A stretch of 59,047 bases of DNA from Lachnospiraceae bacterium MA2020. GTDB taxonomy: Bacteria > Bacillota > Clostridia > Lachnospirales > Lachnospiraceae. The notes under the pieces are model-generated. The model had not been told where the DNA came from, searched no databases, and worked only from the letters and a program-made list of their open reading frames with translations. Position 1 is the first letter of the stretch; every line of letters starts with the position of its first letter. This document shows positions 48,443 through 57,749 of this stretch, piece by piece. A program made the position numbers and the translations under genes. The stretch is taken from positions 1 to 59,047 of the forward strand of contig JQKK01000024.1 in assembly GCA_000746015.1 (NCBI GenBank), written 5' to 3'.

Positions 48443-51010
48443 ATGGTACAAATCAAAATCAGGAGCAATCCTTATACTCGTGAAATAGCATATTATAGTT
48501 TCGACGAGGGAATTGGTCAGTGGATGGATATTAAACTGACAAATCCTATGAGCAGGCTTAGGGAGACAGACTCGGAACGCTCTTTTCTACCTTTTAAGAT
48601 AAAGGAAATAATAAATATCATTATTCAGGAATACTACGTTGGTAGAGAAAAAATTGAGCTGCATTTTGAGGGTACGCAGGATGAGTATGCAGAAGTTGCA
48701 ACTGTATGTGAGAGTGAGGAAATCGCTGATAAAATAGATCTTATACGTGAAAACACCATTTTGGAGAATGCACGGTTTATAAAAGGTGATATAAAAGAGA
48801 TATTTGAAAAAGTGAATCCCATAATAGAGAGTATAGTAAAGGATGATACATCAGTTGTGAACGACCTTAAAAAAGTCTCGCAAGCACTCGATGATGTAGT
48901 TCCTATATGTGTGTTTGGAAACTATAGTGCGGGAAAATCAACATTTATAAATGCGCTTATTGGAGCGGAGATACTGCCTAGTGGAGGAGATCCGGTCACA
49001 GCTAAAATATATGAGATACGAAGATCTACTCAGCCAGATTGGGCTTTGATAACGTTCGAATATAGACAGGAAAGAGTGGAATTATCTTTCGAAGGTGATA
49101 ATTACCGTGTAATGAAGGGAAAAGGTGATAATGACCTTCTTACTAGCATTCAGAATGAAATAGCAGATTCTGAGAGCAAAGATATTTATACTATGATTCG
49201 TATAGCGCTCAACTTGATAAATAGTTTTGAGAAGCGTGATAAGGAAGACTCTGTTATAGGAAACGTCATAACTATAGATATCCCTTTTGCCAAGACAGGA
49301 GTATTAGGGGAATCAGTCAACAACTTTGTTATATTTGATACCCCTGGTTCAAACTCTAATTCAAATGCGGATCATTCTAAGGTGCTGGCTGAAGCTATGG
49401 ATGGCTTTTCAAATGGAATTCCAATATGGGTTACACAATATGAAACTATTGACAGTGAAGATAATGCCAGCCTTTGTGACAAGGTATTAGCAATTGAAGC
49501 ATTAGATAAGCGGTTTACAATGATTGTTCTGAATAAGGCTGATGGTTCAGATCTTGAAGAAGGTGGATTCTCAGATGAACATATTAAGGAAATTTTGGAA
49601 TATAAAGCTGTAGAGAAAATGTATTCAAGCGGAATATTTTTTGTGTCTTCCATCATGGGGTTGGGAGGAAAAAATAACGGTCAGCTTGTTGATAAGTTCT
49701 ATAGGAAAACATTTAGGTCACAGCAGGAAATGTATAGTGATCCTGAGGATGAAGATTATATGTCACTATACAAATACAATATAATGCCCGAACAGGTTAA
49801 GCAGAATGCTATAGGGTATTCTGAGAATAGTGACAATATAATATATGCCAACAGTGGCTTATATTGTGTTGAGAAGGAAATAGAAAACTTTGGTAGTAAG
49901 CATTCAGCATATAATAAATGCCAGATGGTATATTCATTTTTGAGTTCGGTTATAGAAAAGGCAAATGCCAGGATTGATGCAAAATCCAATGCACTAAAAA
50001 CAGCCAGGGAAAAGAGTAGGCAGGAACTTGATACAAAGACAATTGAACTGAAGGAATCAATAGCGAACTCTGCTCAAAATATGCAGGATGAATATGAACA
50101 GTCATCAAAAGAGGATATAAGCGATTATGTCGATGTTAATATGATATATGAGGCTGATACTGAAGCTCTTGATGAGATGGATTCAGAGAAGAGAGATGAG
50201 TACTATAAAAAGGGTAATCTGGATAAGAGTAAAGAAGATTACATGGTGTCAGTAGATAAGTTTTGGGAAAATATCAGAGAGACTGGTCAGGGATTACTTA
50301 ATAAGAATTTTGTTGGAAATATTAAGAACATGGCTAGTACAATCTCACAAAACTTCAAAGAGGTTGTAGCGACTAAGAATAAGATGGATGAGACTGAAAA
50401 AGAGTTGGATAAGCAGTCATCCGATGAAATTATGAAATATATTATTCATTTATATAGGGATAGTATTGATGATGCACAAAAGAAATTAGACCTACATCTT
50501 GAGAATTATTGGGAAGAAAAGGAGTTGGAATTTAGATCGGTTCTTATCAAGGAGATAACCAATTCTGATGCATTATCGGATGCTAAACGAGATGAGCTTA
50601 CTGATATGATTAAAAATTATGATTCTGCAGATTTTAAGGACGATGCAGAAAGAGTTTTTGTAAAAAAGAAGTTTCTTAAGGGAGCATTGTTTGGGCTTAG
50701 GATAGGTGTATCTGAAAAGCTTAATACAGGCCGATTGGCAAGTAGGTATAATGAGCAGATTAGTAAAACAGTTAGTTCTATGTCGCAGGAGATGAACGGA
50801 TACTTTTTTAATAGGTTTAAAATCTGGAAAGAGAGATTAATGGCTGCAATAGAAAGCAATCTTACGGAGCTTAATCCTGAATTGAAAAGTATTGCCGAAA
50901 TTATCAGATTCGAAACCGAGAATATTACGGAGCTCGAAAACAATCAAAAGACTATTCAGTCTTCATTCGAAGCAATATGTGAATTCATGTCGTGGAAGGA
51001 ACTGCAGTAG
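48443..51010 (+). CDS. dynamin-family GTPase
   Basis: The 855-residue product carries a bacterial-dynamin-like G domain after a 150-residue N-terminal region. The P-loop is FGNYSAGKSTFINAL (G1, about residue 159), with PVTAKI as switch-I-like, FDTPGSNSNSN as G3 and VLNKADGSD as G4. The C-terminal 400 residues are strongly helical, with a Gln/Lys/Glu-rich middle that could form the stalk. Bacterial dynamins remodel or tether membranes. I start at ATG 48443 after GGAGGAAAT; TTG 48407 is in frame but lacks a good site. It is co-directional with the HerA-type ATPase 15 bases downstream, so the two are surely one operon. Confidence 0.85.
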   Translation: MVQIKIRSNPYTREIAYYSFDEGIGQWMDIKLTNPMSRLRETDSERSFLPFKIKEIINIIIQEYYVGREKIELHFEGTQDEYAEVATVCESEEIADKIDLIRENTILENARFIKGDIKEIFEKVNPIIESIVKDDTSVVNDLKKVSQALDDVVPICVFGNYSAGKSTFINALIGAEILPSGGDPVTAKIYEIRRSTQPDWALITFEYRQERVELSFEGDNYRVMKGKGDNDLLTSIQNEIADSESKDIYTMIRIALNLINSFEKRDKEDSVIGNVITIDIPFAKTGVLGESVNNFVIFDTPGSNSNSNADHSKVLAEAMDGFSNGIPIWVTQYETIDSEDNASLCDKVLAIEALDKRFTMIVLNKADGSDLEEGGFSDEHIKEILEYKAVEKMYSSGIFFVSSIMGLGGKNNGQLVDKFYRKTFRSQQEMYSDPEDEDYMSLYKYNIMPEQVKQNAIGYSENSDNIIYANSGLYCVEKEIENFGSKHSAYNKCQMVYSFLSSVIEKANARIDAKSNALKTAREKSRQELDTKTIELKESIANSAQNMQDEYEQSSKEDISDYVDVNMIYEADTEALDEMDSEKRDEYYKKGNLDKSKEDYMVSVDKFWENIRETGQGLLNKNFVGNIKNMASTISQNFKEVVATKNKMDETEKELDKQSSDEIMKYIIHLYRDSIDDAQKKLDLHLENYWEEKELEFRSVLIKEITNSDALSDAKRDELTDMIKNYDSADFKDDAERVFVKKKFLKGALFGLRIGVSEKLNTGRLASRYNEQISKTVSSMSQEMNGYFFNRFKIWKERLMAAIESNLTELNPELKSIAEIIRFETENITELENNQKTIQSSFEAICEFMSWKELQ

Positions 51011-51025
51011 AAAGCAGGTTATGTT

Positions 51026-54000
51026 ATGGGTATTAAGAATGTTATAAAGAGGATAGGTGCGAAAGCAGGAGACAAGGTAGCAGGATTAGCGGTGCTTAGT
51101 CCAGCGCAGGTCGAGAATGTACAATTATTACGAGAAAAGTATTTAATGGAAATGCCGAACCCTAATGATCCGACTGCCAGGGAACAAACGGAGCGTTTGA
51201 TGGCTGCAAGTAGTGTTGAAATATTCAATGCCTATTTGCCGCAGATTAAAGAACTATATTTACCGCTTCAAAATGATGCAGAATATGGGAAGCCGTTTGA
51301 TGATGGACATAATATCAGATATATCAACATAACAAAATGGGTTACAGATAAAAAAGAGAATAATTTGGAAAAGCTTGTAAATGTCTATGCAGTGCTTTCC
51401 AATGAGGATTGCAATATTGCTTTGGTGTTTGACCGGAAGCAGAATACTACTAATGTGTATTTGGCAGTTGTTAATAGCAAAAATGCCACAAGTAATACTG
51501 AAGTAGATAATTATAAGAATCAGATTATAGAGGCAATTCGAGGCAATTTTCCAGGGGCAGAATGGTCGGAAGAAGGAATTGGAGAATTACCGTGTTTTAG
51601 TAATGATAAGAATTACTCTGTTTCGATGGCTTCAAATATTCCTACTGAGAAGTCTGAAAAATTTATTAGCCAGACAATTGAAAAACTGATAGATGGAATA
51701 ATACCTGACAGCAAAAAGAAGGAATATACTATTGTTTTATTAGCAACACCTATTTTGGATGTGGAGGATAGAAAACTAAAACTTGGAGAGTTTTATTCAG
51801 GATTAAAGCCGTATGCATCATGGCAGACCAGTTTTCAGCGTTCAGAAAATGAGAGCTTGAGTTCAGCTGCTACAGTAGGAGTTAATGTTGGAGCCAGTGC
51901 AGGTGTTCAGAGCGGAACTAACAGTTCGCTTACAGATACTAACAGTACCACACAGAATAAATCTACAACAAATACGGCGAGTGAAAATGATAGCATTCAG
52001 GACAGTAATTCTAAATCTGAATCTGATTCTTCTTCACATATGGATGGAATTAACAATTCCAGTAGCACAGCAGATTCAACTAATGGATCAAGTGCTACAA
52101 CTGATACGGTAGGAAATGGAACCAATATGGCTAAGTCAGTAAATGCTGGCATGAGCCTCAGTGCTAGAGAAAATGCTTCGGTAAAGCTTTTTGGAACCGG
52201 TGTAGAAGGTGATTTAACAGAAGGATTTAATGTCTCTAATGGCAGAGTTGATGGATCTTTTACTCAGACATCCATGGGAAAAACAATTTCAGAAGGTTGG
52301 GGGAAAACGGTAACAGAACAACTTGGAAAGTCAGCAGCTGATACAGTAACCAGAGGTATCACAAACACTGTAGGAAAAACCATAGGAAAGACAACAGGTA
52401 CAGCTGTTGCTAATACGCTTGGAAAAGCTGTTACAAATGCAATGGCTATGACTTCAGGCGCATCAAAAGCAGTCAATTTCGGAGGAAATATAGGTGCTAA
52501 TTTTGCCAGATCATCAACTACCACAGTTATGCTTGGAAAGAATGATGGTATCACACAGAGTTACACAAATTATAATGTTGAACATGCTCTTGAGCTTCTG
52601 ACCGAGCAGATGAAGAGATATGAGCAGAGTACAGCTCTTGGAATGTGGGATTTTGCAGCATATGTGCTTAGTGAAGATGCGAATGTAGCAAGTAACGTAG
52701 CACATTCATATTTGGCATTAACACTTGGCGAAGAATCTTACATGTCGAAGTCTGCTATAAATACATGGAGAGGCAACGTAGAAGATGAAGCTGGTCAGGC
52801 TAAAGAAATCAGTAGCTATGTTAAGATGCTCCGTCACCCGGTATTTGGATTAAATCCAGCAGCAGTAGGAAAAACAGAAGACGGAATTGTACAGGTAGAA
52901 GTTGATGAAGACACAGAATTCATTGTATACCCACCAATAGTTACTGCGACTACTAGTCTGTCAGGTAAAGAACTAGCATATTCTTTGAATTTTCCTCAAA
53001 AATCAATTGTAGGCTTACCGGTAATAGAATGTGTTGAATTTGGCAGAAATGTTATTACTTATGATGAACAGAATCAAAAAGATGATGAGATTAAGCTAGG
53101 AAGCATTTTCCATATGAATCATCCGGAAAAAAACAACGTTAATCTTTCAAAGAAATCACTAGCTTCGCATACGTTTATCACTGGTAGTACTGGTTCAGGT
53201 AAGAGTAATACTGTTTATCATATGTTGGATAAGGCAAGGAAAAAGGGAATTAACTTCCTTGTGGTTGAACCGGCAAAGGGCGAATATAAAAATGTTTTTG
53301 GAAGTAGAAAGGATGTCTCTGTATATGGAACCAATCCATTGATTAGTTCGTTACTTAGAATAAATCCGTTTAGTTTTCCTGAGAATATTCATGTACTTGA
53401 ACACTTAGACAGGCTTGTTGAGATATTTAATGTTTGCTGGCCTATGTATGCAGCAATGCCGGCTGTGTTAAAAAGCGCAATTGAGCAGTCATATGTTGAT
53501 AGCGGTTGGGATTTAGCAAAGTCAACAAATAAATACGGAAAGGATTTTTATCCGTCATTTGAAGATGTGGCAAGAAATGTGAAGGTTATAATTGATAGTA
53601 GTGAGTATGATGCGGAAAATAAGGGTGCCTATAAGGGATCGCTCCTTACAAGGCTTGAATCGTTGTGCAATGGAATTAATGGTATGATTTTCGTTGCTGA
53701 TGAGATTGATGGAACTAAGTTGTTTGATGAGAATGTAATTGTAGATCTGAGCAGAGTAGGTTCAAGTGAAACCAAATCTTTAATAATGGGAATGATGGTT
53801 CTTAAGCTTCAAGAGTACCGCCTATCTAATGCGGATGGTATGAACTCAGAGCTTAAGCATCTTACAGTTCTTGAGGAAGCTCATAATTTGCTGAGGCGGA
53901 CATCTTCCGGGCAATCGTCAGAAGGTAGCAATCTGTTAGGTAAGAGCGTAGAGATGCTGTCAAATGCAATAGCAGAAATGCGAACTTATGGTGAGGGATT

Positions 54001-54718
54001 TATAATAGCTGACCAGGCACCGGGACTTATGGATATGTCTGTAATTCGAAATACTAATACTAAGATTATCCTTCGATTACCGGATCAATCTGATAGAGAG
54101 CTTGTTGGTAGAGCTGCGAACTTAAATGAAGATCAGATAATGGAAATATCAAAGCTTCCATGCGGAGTTGCTGCAGTATATCAGAATGAATGGATTCAAC
54201 CGGTGCTTTGCAAGGTAGATTATTTCAATGTTCCGGAAGAACCATATAAATATATTCCAAGTGGCAATGATGACGTGACAGTAAGCAGGGAGAAAATTGA
54301 AAAATCATTACTTGATTGCATTATGGATAAGGAACTATATAGAAGAGGCAATAAGGCTGATCTCAGGGCCTTGAAGAGCAGAATAATACGATCTAAGCTC
54401 GAAACTCAGGTAAAGAGAGATTTCATGGATTACCTTACAGAGCGAGGAGAAGATGCTTTGGAAAAGCTTCGTAAGCTTATATATGATTTTATGTCGGCGC
54501 ATGAGGCTATTATTGAAGTAAAGCAATGTAATGATATCGTGGAATGGACCAGGAGGCTGGTTGAAAATCTGAATCCTTCGCCAAAAGATTATTCAAAGGA
54601 GCAGGTTGATCTGGCTGTAGCATTAATCCTTTATGAGCAGAGTATAAGAGATTCTGCGTATGGAAGTGTGTTTAGCAAGTTTACAGAGGTATACCAAGAC
54701 AAAGGAGGAGTGTTTTAA
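51026..54718 (+). CDS. HerA/VirB4-type ATPase with a long low-complexity insert
   Basis: The 1230-residue product has three parts. Residues 1-270 are a mixed alpha/beta N-domain of unknown type (IRYINITKWVTDKKENNLEK, VFDRKQNTTNVYLAV). Residues 270-510 are a Ser/Thr/Asn/Gly-rich, repeat-like region (SVNAGMSLSAREN; the GKTxGKTTGTAVANTLGKAV run) that looks disordered or amphipathic. Residues 570-1100 are a DUF87/HerA-FtsK-type motor: HTFITGSTGSGKSNTVYHML (Walker A about 719), VVEPAKGEYK, HLTVLEEAHNLL (Walker B about 945), ADQAPGLMDMSVIRNTNTKI (sensor), LVGRAA. The motor looks intact. It may pump DNA or protein. It overlaps the HNH gene by one base (TAATG). Confidence 0.85.
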   Translation: MGIKNVIKRIGAKAGDKVAGLAVLSPAQVENVQLLREKYLMEMPNPNDPTAREQTERLMAASSVEIFNAYLPQIKELYLPLQNDAEYGKPFDDGHNIRYINITKWVTDKKENNLEKLVNVYAVLSNEDCNIALVFDRKQNTTNVYLAVVNSKNATSNTEVDNYKNQIIEAIRGNFPGAEWSEEGIGELPCFSNDKNYSVSMASNIPTEKSEKFISQTIEKLIDGIIPDSKKKEYTIVLLATPILDVEDRKLKLGEFYSGLKPYASWQTSFQRSENESLSSAATVGVNVGASAGVQSGTNSSLTDTNSTTQNKSTTNTASENDSIQDSNSKSESDSSSHMDGINNSSSTADSTNGSSATTDTVGNGTNMAKSVNAGMSLSARENASVKLFGTGVEGDLTEGFNVSNGRVDGSFTQTSMGKTISEGWGKTVTEQLGKSAADTVTRGITNTVGKTIGKTTGTAVANTLGKAVTNAMAMTSGASKAVNFGGNIGANFARSSTTTVMLGKNDGITQSYTNYNVEHALELLTEQMKRYEQSTALGMWDFAAYVLSEDANVASNVAHSYLALTLGEESYMSKSAINTWRGNVEDEAGQAKEISSYVKMLRHPVFGLNPAAVGKTEDGIVQVEVDEDTEFIVYPPIVTATTSLSGKELAYSLNFPQKSIVGLPVIECVEFGRNVITYDEQNQKDDEIKLGSIFHMNHPEKNNVNLSKKSLASHTFITGSTGSGKSNTVYHMLDKARKKGINFLVVEPAKGEYKNVFGSRKDVSVYGTNPLISSLLRINPFSFPENIHVLEHLDRLVEIFNVCWPMYAAMPAVLKSAIEQSYVDSGWDLAKSTNKYGKDFYPSFEDVARNVKVIIDSSEYDAENKGAYKGSLLTRLESLCNGINGMIFVADEIDGTKLFDENVIVDLSRVGSSETKSLIMGMMVLKLQEYRLSNADGMNSELKHLTVLEEAHNLLRRTSSGQSSEGSNLLGKSVEMLSNAIAEMRTYGEGFIIADQAPGLMDMSVIRNTNTKIILRLPDQSDRELVGRAANLNEDQIMEISKLPCGVAAVYQNEWIQPVLCKVDYFNVPEEPYKYIPSGNDDVTVSREKIEKSLLDCIMDKELYRRGNKADLRALKSRIIRSKLETQVKRDFMDYLTERGEDALEKLRKLIYDFMSAHEAIIEVKQCNDIVEWTRRLVENLNPSPKDYSKEQVDLAVALILYEQSIRDSAYGSVFSKFTEVYQDKGGVF

Positions 54719-55428
54719 TGCGTGAGTTTAGGTCTTCTGAGATGCCGCAAAATGAAGTAGCATTTAAGGCACCTGAAGGTTTCCGAGAAATACAGCCGGA
54801 AAGGGGTACGACTGTTTCTGAGGCAAAAAGCTTTTGGGATAACAAGTTTAATGACATGCAAAAAGCTGAAAATATAGAAAACAGCGAGTTTGGTGGAAAG
54901 TATAATTCGTATGAAGATAGGTTAGCTCAAGTGCCGAAAGATGGTCCAAGAGGAAACTTTGAAGGTGAAAGGGGAAATTCTAAATTTATTCCATCTGAAA
55001 CAGACGATGGCGGAAGAGCTTGTAAAGAAAAACTTGCTGAATATGGTTTAGATGGTATCGAATATAAAAATCTTGAACCTGATTTTTCAAAGTGTTCTGA
55101 AGCAACGGTACAGATTGATAACATGACAGAGAATAGATATGATTATCCTGATAAAAATGGGGAAAAACAAGATGGAAATTTTTCACAGGCAGATATCAAA
55201 TGTGCAGAATTATGGAATTATCAAAAGAAGGACGGAAAGGAAGACTGGACACGCGAAGATGTAAAGAAATGGAGAGGAGAGCATAATTGTTCTTGGCATG
55301 AAAGATGTGATACCAAAACTATGGATTTGGTTCCGATGGATATACATTCGCACTGTAAGCATTTGGGTGGATGCTCAGAGTGTAGAGTAAGAGATTTAGG
55401 TAATGATGGAGGTGGATTTGATGAATAA
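54718..55428 (+). CDS. HNH nuclease, toxin-like, with an N-terminal EAKSFWD motif
   Basis: The 236-residue product ends in an HNH/EndoVII-type nuclease: DWTREDVKKWRGEHNCSWHE (catalytic His194), then TKTMDLVPMDIHSHCKHLGG. This C-terminal pattern is common in polymorphic toxins. Before it lies EYGLDGIEYKNLEPDFSKCS, then ATVQIDNMTENRYDYP, a linker domain often joined to such HNH modules. The N-terminus (about residues 31-47) has TTVSEAKSFWDNKFNDM, shared with the 55802 product. The start codon overlaps the ATPase stop (TAATG), which ties the two. A DUF6985-like immunity candidate follows with an eight-base overlap. Confidence 0.8.
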   Translation: MREFRSSEMPQNEVAFKAPEGFREIQPERGTTVSEAKSFWDNKFNDMQKAENIENSEFGGKYNSYEDRLAQVPKDGPRGNFEGERGNSKFIPSETDDGGRACKEKLAEYGLDGIEYKNLEPDFSKCSEATVQIDNMTENRYDYPDKNGEKQDGNFSQADIKCAELWNYQKKDGKEDWTREDVKKWRGEHNCSWHERCDTKTMDLVPMDIHSHCKHLGGCSECRVRDLGNDGGGFDE

Positions 55429-55792
55429 GATTGGAATAAAAATCTGGAGTAGAGATTTTGAATTGCCAATAATTATAGAAACATTTGATGAAGATGCAAC
55501 GGAGATTCAAAATGATACAGTTAAGAAACTGGAAGAATATGCTGATATAATTGAGGCTTCTTTAAAACATGTTGAAGAATATATTTTGGCGAATGGATTA
55601 AGGGAAAATGGTATTGATGAAGTTGATAACATTTTCAAATATGTGATGCCAAAGACGTTTTTTATTCCTAAAAGCGAAAATAGAGTTGTTGGTCTGCTTT
55701 GCAATTACAAATTTGATATGGAGCATGGGTTGGCTGTAGTGTTCGAAAACGAAAAATTTAAGGAAATAGGCTCTCAGGACATAATTTTGTAA
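55421..55792 (+). CDS. DUF6985-like protein, probable immunity protein
   Basis: The 123-residue product starts MNKIGIKIWSRDFELPIIIE. It contains ILANGLRENGIDEVDNIFKY, VMPKTFFIPKSENRVVGLL, CNYKFDMEHGLAVVFENE and KEIGSQDIIL. These match the DUF6985-type proteins I know from polymorphic-toxin immunity regions. The ATG at 55421 has GGAGGTGGAT before it and lies inside the HNH gene's end, a layout typical of toxin-immunity pairs. I infer that it blocks the HNH nuclease. The DUF name is from memory and could be wrong; the immunity role is inferred. Confidence 0.6.
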   Translation: MNKIGIKIWSRDFELPIIIETFDEDATEIQNDTVKKLEEYADIIEASLKHVEEYILANGLRENGIDEVDNIFKYVMPKTFFIPKSENRVVGLLCNYKFDMEHGLAVVFENEKFKEIGSQDIIL

Positions 55793-55801
55793 GGTGGAAG
55801 T

Positions 55802-56470
55802 ATGCATAAATTCGGTGAGATAAATAATACATCCGAAATAATTAAGACAGACGCAGGAGAAGTAAAATCTACATTTGATACTGATATTACATGTGATGAG
55901 GCAAAATCCTTTTGGGATAAAGTATTTAATGAACCAAGGGAGGTATCAATTTCTGATATCCTTAATTACGATGAGGATGAATTTGAGTTTGATATTGATA
56001 TCACAGATATGTCAGAATTGCTCGGTAAGTTTGATAAAGATAATTGGGATGAACAAACAGATGCAGAAAAAAACGAGTTGGTTGAAGAATTGACAGAAAA
56101 AATATCTGAAAAACTACGTCTACATGAAATTCCAGAAGTTGTGTATTTTGAAGATGATCCGAGTTTGCAAGGTGTATATTATGAAGGGTTCAACATGCTT
56201 GGAATAAATAATTGCTTAAGAGATAATCCAAAAGAATTAGTCAATACGATTGCCCATGAACTTCGACATGCTTATCAAAAACAATGTGCTGATTCGCCAC
56301 AAAATTATGAGGAAATGCTTTACAAAGTGAATTGGCAGAACTATATTTCACCTGTTTTTAACGAAAACGGAGAGCTTCTGTTGTATACGGACTATTTTTC
56401 ACAGTATATAGAAGCAGAAGCAAGGGCCTTTGCGAATATTTTTGGAAGTGAGAGGCAGGCAGTTGTATGA
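55802..56470 (+). CDS. HExxH metallopeptidase-like protein with an N-terminal EAKSFWD motif
   Basis: The 222-residue product has TDITCDEAKSFWDKVFNEPR at about residues 26-45, matching the motif of the HNH protein. An acidic linker follows (NYDEDEFEFDIDIT). The C-terminal zincin motif NTIAHELRHAYQKQ has HExxH (His152, Glu153, His156), with a possible third ligand Glu in YIEAEARAFANIF about 45 residues later. It resembles toxin-type metallopeptidases. It starts nine bases after the immunity gene, with AAGGTGGAAGT upstream. It may be a second effector with the next lipoprotein as its partner. Confidence 0.7.
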   Translation: MHKFGEINNTSEIIKTDAGEVKSTFDTDITCDEAKSFWDKVFNEPREVSISDILNYDEDEFEFDIDITDMSELLGKFDKDNWDEQTDAEKNELVEELTEKISEKLRLHEIPEVVYFEDDPSLQGVYYEGFNMLGINNCLRDNPKELVNTIAHELRHAYQKQCADSPQNYEEMLYKVNWQNYISPVFNENGELLLYTDYFSQYIEAEARAFANIFGSERQAVV

Positions 56471-56525
56471 GGAAAGTGTTTATATATTCTATTGCGTAGT
56501 TTTCTCACGAGGGATAGGAGGTAAC

Positions 56526-57644
56526 ATGAAAAAAATAATTTCTTTTATGCTGGTGGTGCTTTTGTCTGGGAGCCTATTAAGTGGATGTGGAGCTAAAACA
56601 AGCAATGATGAACCGCAGACTAAGGGACAAAAGACAACGGATATTACTGCTGATAACAATAATTCTGAAGTTGAAAAAAGTGAGGCTGATAAAGCAGAAC
56701 CATTAGATTTGACGGGATTATGGGTTCAAGAAGACCATGGTGACTCTTATATGGTTGCAACAATTCAAGATGATGGAAAGATGGGAGTATTTTATATTAT
56801 TGAAGGCGATGATGAACCATGGACATATTGGGTAGGAACTTATGAGAAACCTAAAGAACACACAGAAGAGTATTCATGGACTTCTGAAAGTACATATGGA
56901 GGAAACGGATTGCTTGCATCGGATGCTGATAGTAAGGAATTCTCATATAAAAATGAAAAAATTAGTTATGAAGTAACTATAGACGGAGAAAAGAATAATA
57001 TATCTCTTATACGCGGAGAATGGGATACTTCTAAAATTCCAGATTCTGCATTTCATTCCGTAAATGCATCGAATGAAGATGTTAGTAAACTTGAGCTTAA
57101 GGATTCGGGTTGGTATATAGAAAATGGCGAGTGGTTGTATTACTATGTAAGTATTTATAACCCGAATGAAGACATTGCTGTAGAGTTACCATCTTTTAGA
57201 ATTACAGCAAGAGATGCGAACGGCACATTACTTGGAACAGAGGATCAAACAATTAGTATCGTTTATCCAAAGCAGACTTTTGTTTATGGATTCCAGGCAT
57301 TTTCTGTTGATGAAGAACCATCAGATGTTGAGTTTGAAATTTTAGATTCAGAAGAATACAATTTAAAGAGGATAACTTCTGATGAAGAGTTTAAGCCACT
57401 AGAAGTGGTTAATACAGCAGTAAGATCCGAAAGCATTGTAGGAGAAATAAAAAATTCTAATAATAACGATATAGACAGTGGAATTGTTGTTGGAATATGT
57501 AAAGATGCAGATGGAAAAGTAGTTAAGGTTGTCACTGAATTTGTTGACAACATAAAGGCGGGAACTACAACACCGTTTTCAATTTCAGAGAAAATCGAAA
57601 GTGAAGTAGAAACCATTGACTACTATGCAAATACATGGAATTAA
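56526..57644 (+). CDS. lipoprotein with an FxLYD-like domain
   Basis: The ATG at 56526 follows GGATAGGAGGTAAC. The 372-residue product has a lipoprotein signal (MKKIISFMLVVLLSGSLLSG, lipobox LSGC) and a polar linker. Residues 60-170 form a beta-rich domain (LDLTGLWVQEDHGDSYMVAT), and residues 190-300 (YIENGEWLYYYVSIYNPNED) resemble FxLYD/DUF5067-like beta-sandwiches. It is exported and membrane-tethered on the outside. It is the last gene of the dynamin-ATPase-effector run and could protect the cell from incoming toxin or be independent. A terminator follows. Confidence 0.65.
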   Translation: MKKIISFMLVVLLSGSLLSGCGAKTSNDEPQTKGQKTTDITADNNNSEVEKSEADKAEPLDLTGLWVQEDHGDSYMVATIQDDGKMGVFYIIEGDDEPWTYWVGTYEKPKEHTEEYSWTSESTYGGNGLLASDADSKEFSYKNEKISYEVTIDGEKNNISLIRGEWDTSKIPDSAFHSVNASNEDVSKLELKDSGWYIENGEWLYYYVSIYNPNEDIAVELPSFRITARDANGTLLGTEDQTISIVYPKQTFVYGFQAFSVDEEPSDVEFEILDSEEYNLKRITSDEEFKPLEVVNTAVRSESIVGEIKNSNNNDIDSGIVVGICKDADGKVVKVVTEFVDNIKAGTTTPFSISEKIESEVETIDYYANTWN

Positions 57645-57664
57645 TTGAATAGTATAAATGTTAG

Positions 57665-57711
57665 AAAAGGATAGCTACAATTATCTATGAGAAATTGACG
57701 GCTATCCTTTT
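57665..57711 (+). terminator. terminator of the dynamin-ATPase-effector locus
   Basis: AAAGGATAGC (57666-57675) pairs perfectly with GCTATCCTTT (57701-57710), followed by TTC. The loop is 25 bases long. Confidence 0.7.
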
Positions 57712-57749
57712 CGATGCATTAAAGAGCAGTATGAAGCTGTTTTCTGATT

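Noticed and set aside
51836-52556. Long alternative-frame open readings over the low-complexity part of the ATPase gene.
   Set aside because: They arise from the biased composition of the Ser/Thr/Gly-rich region and have no ribosome binding sites.
48443-57644. A classical conjugation or type IV secretion module around the VirB4-like ATPase.
   Set aside because: No relaxase, coupling protein, pilin or VirB6/8/9/10-like genes are present.
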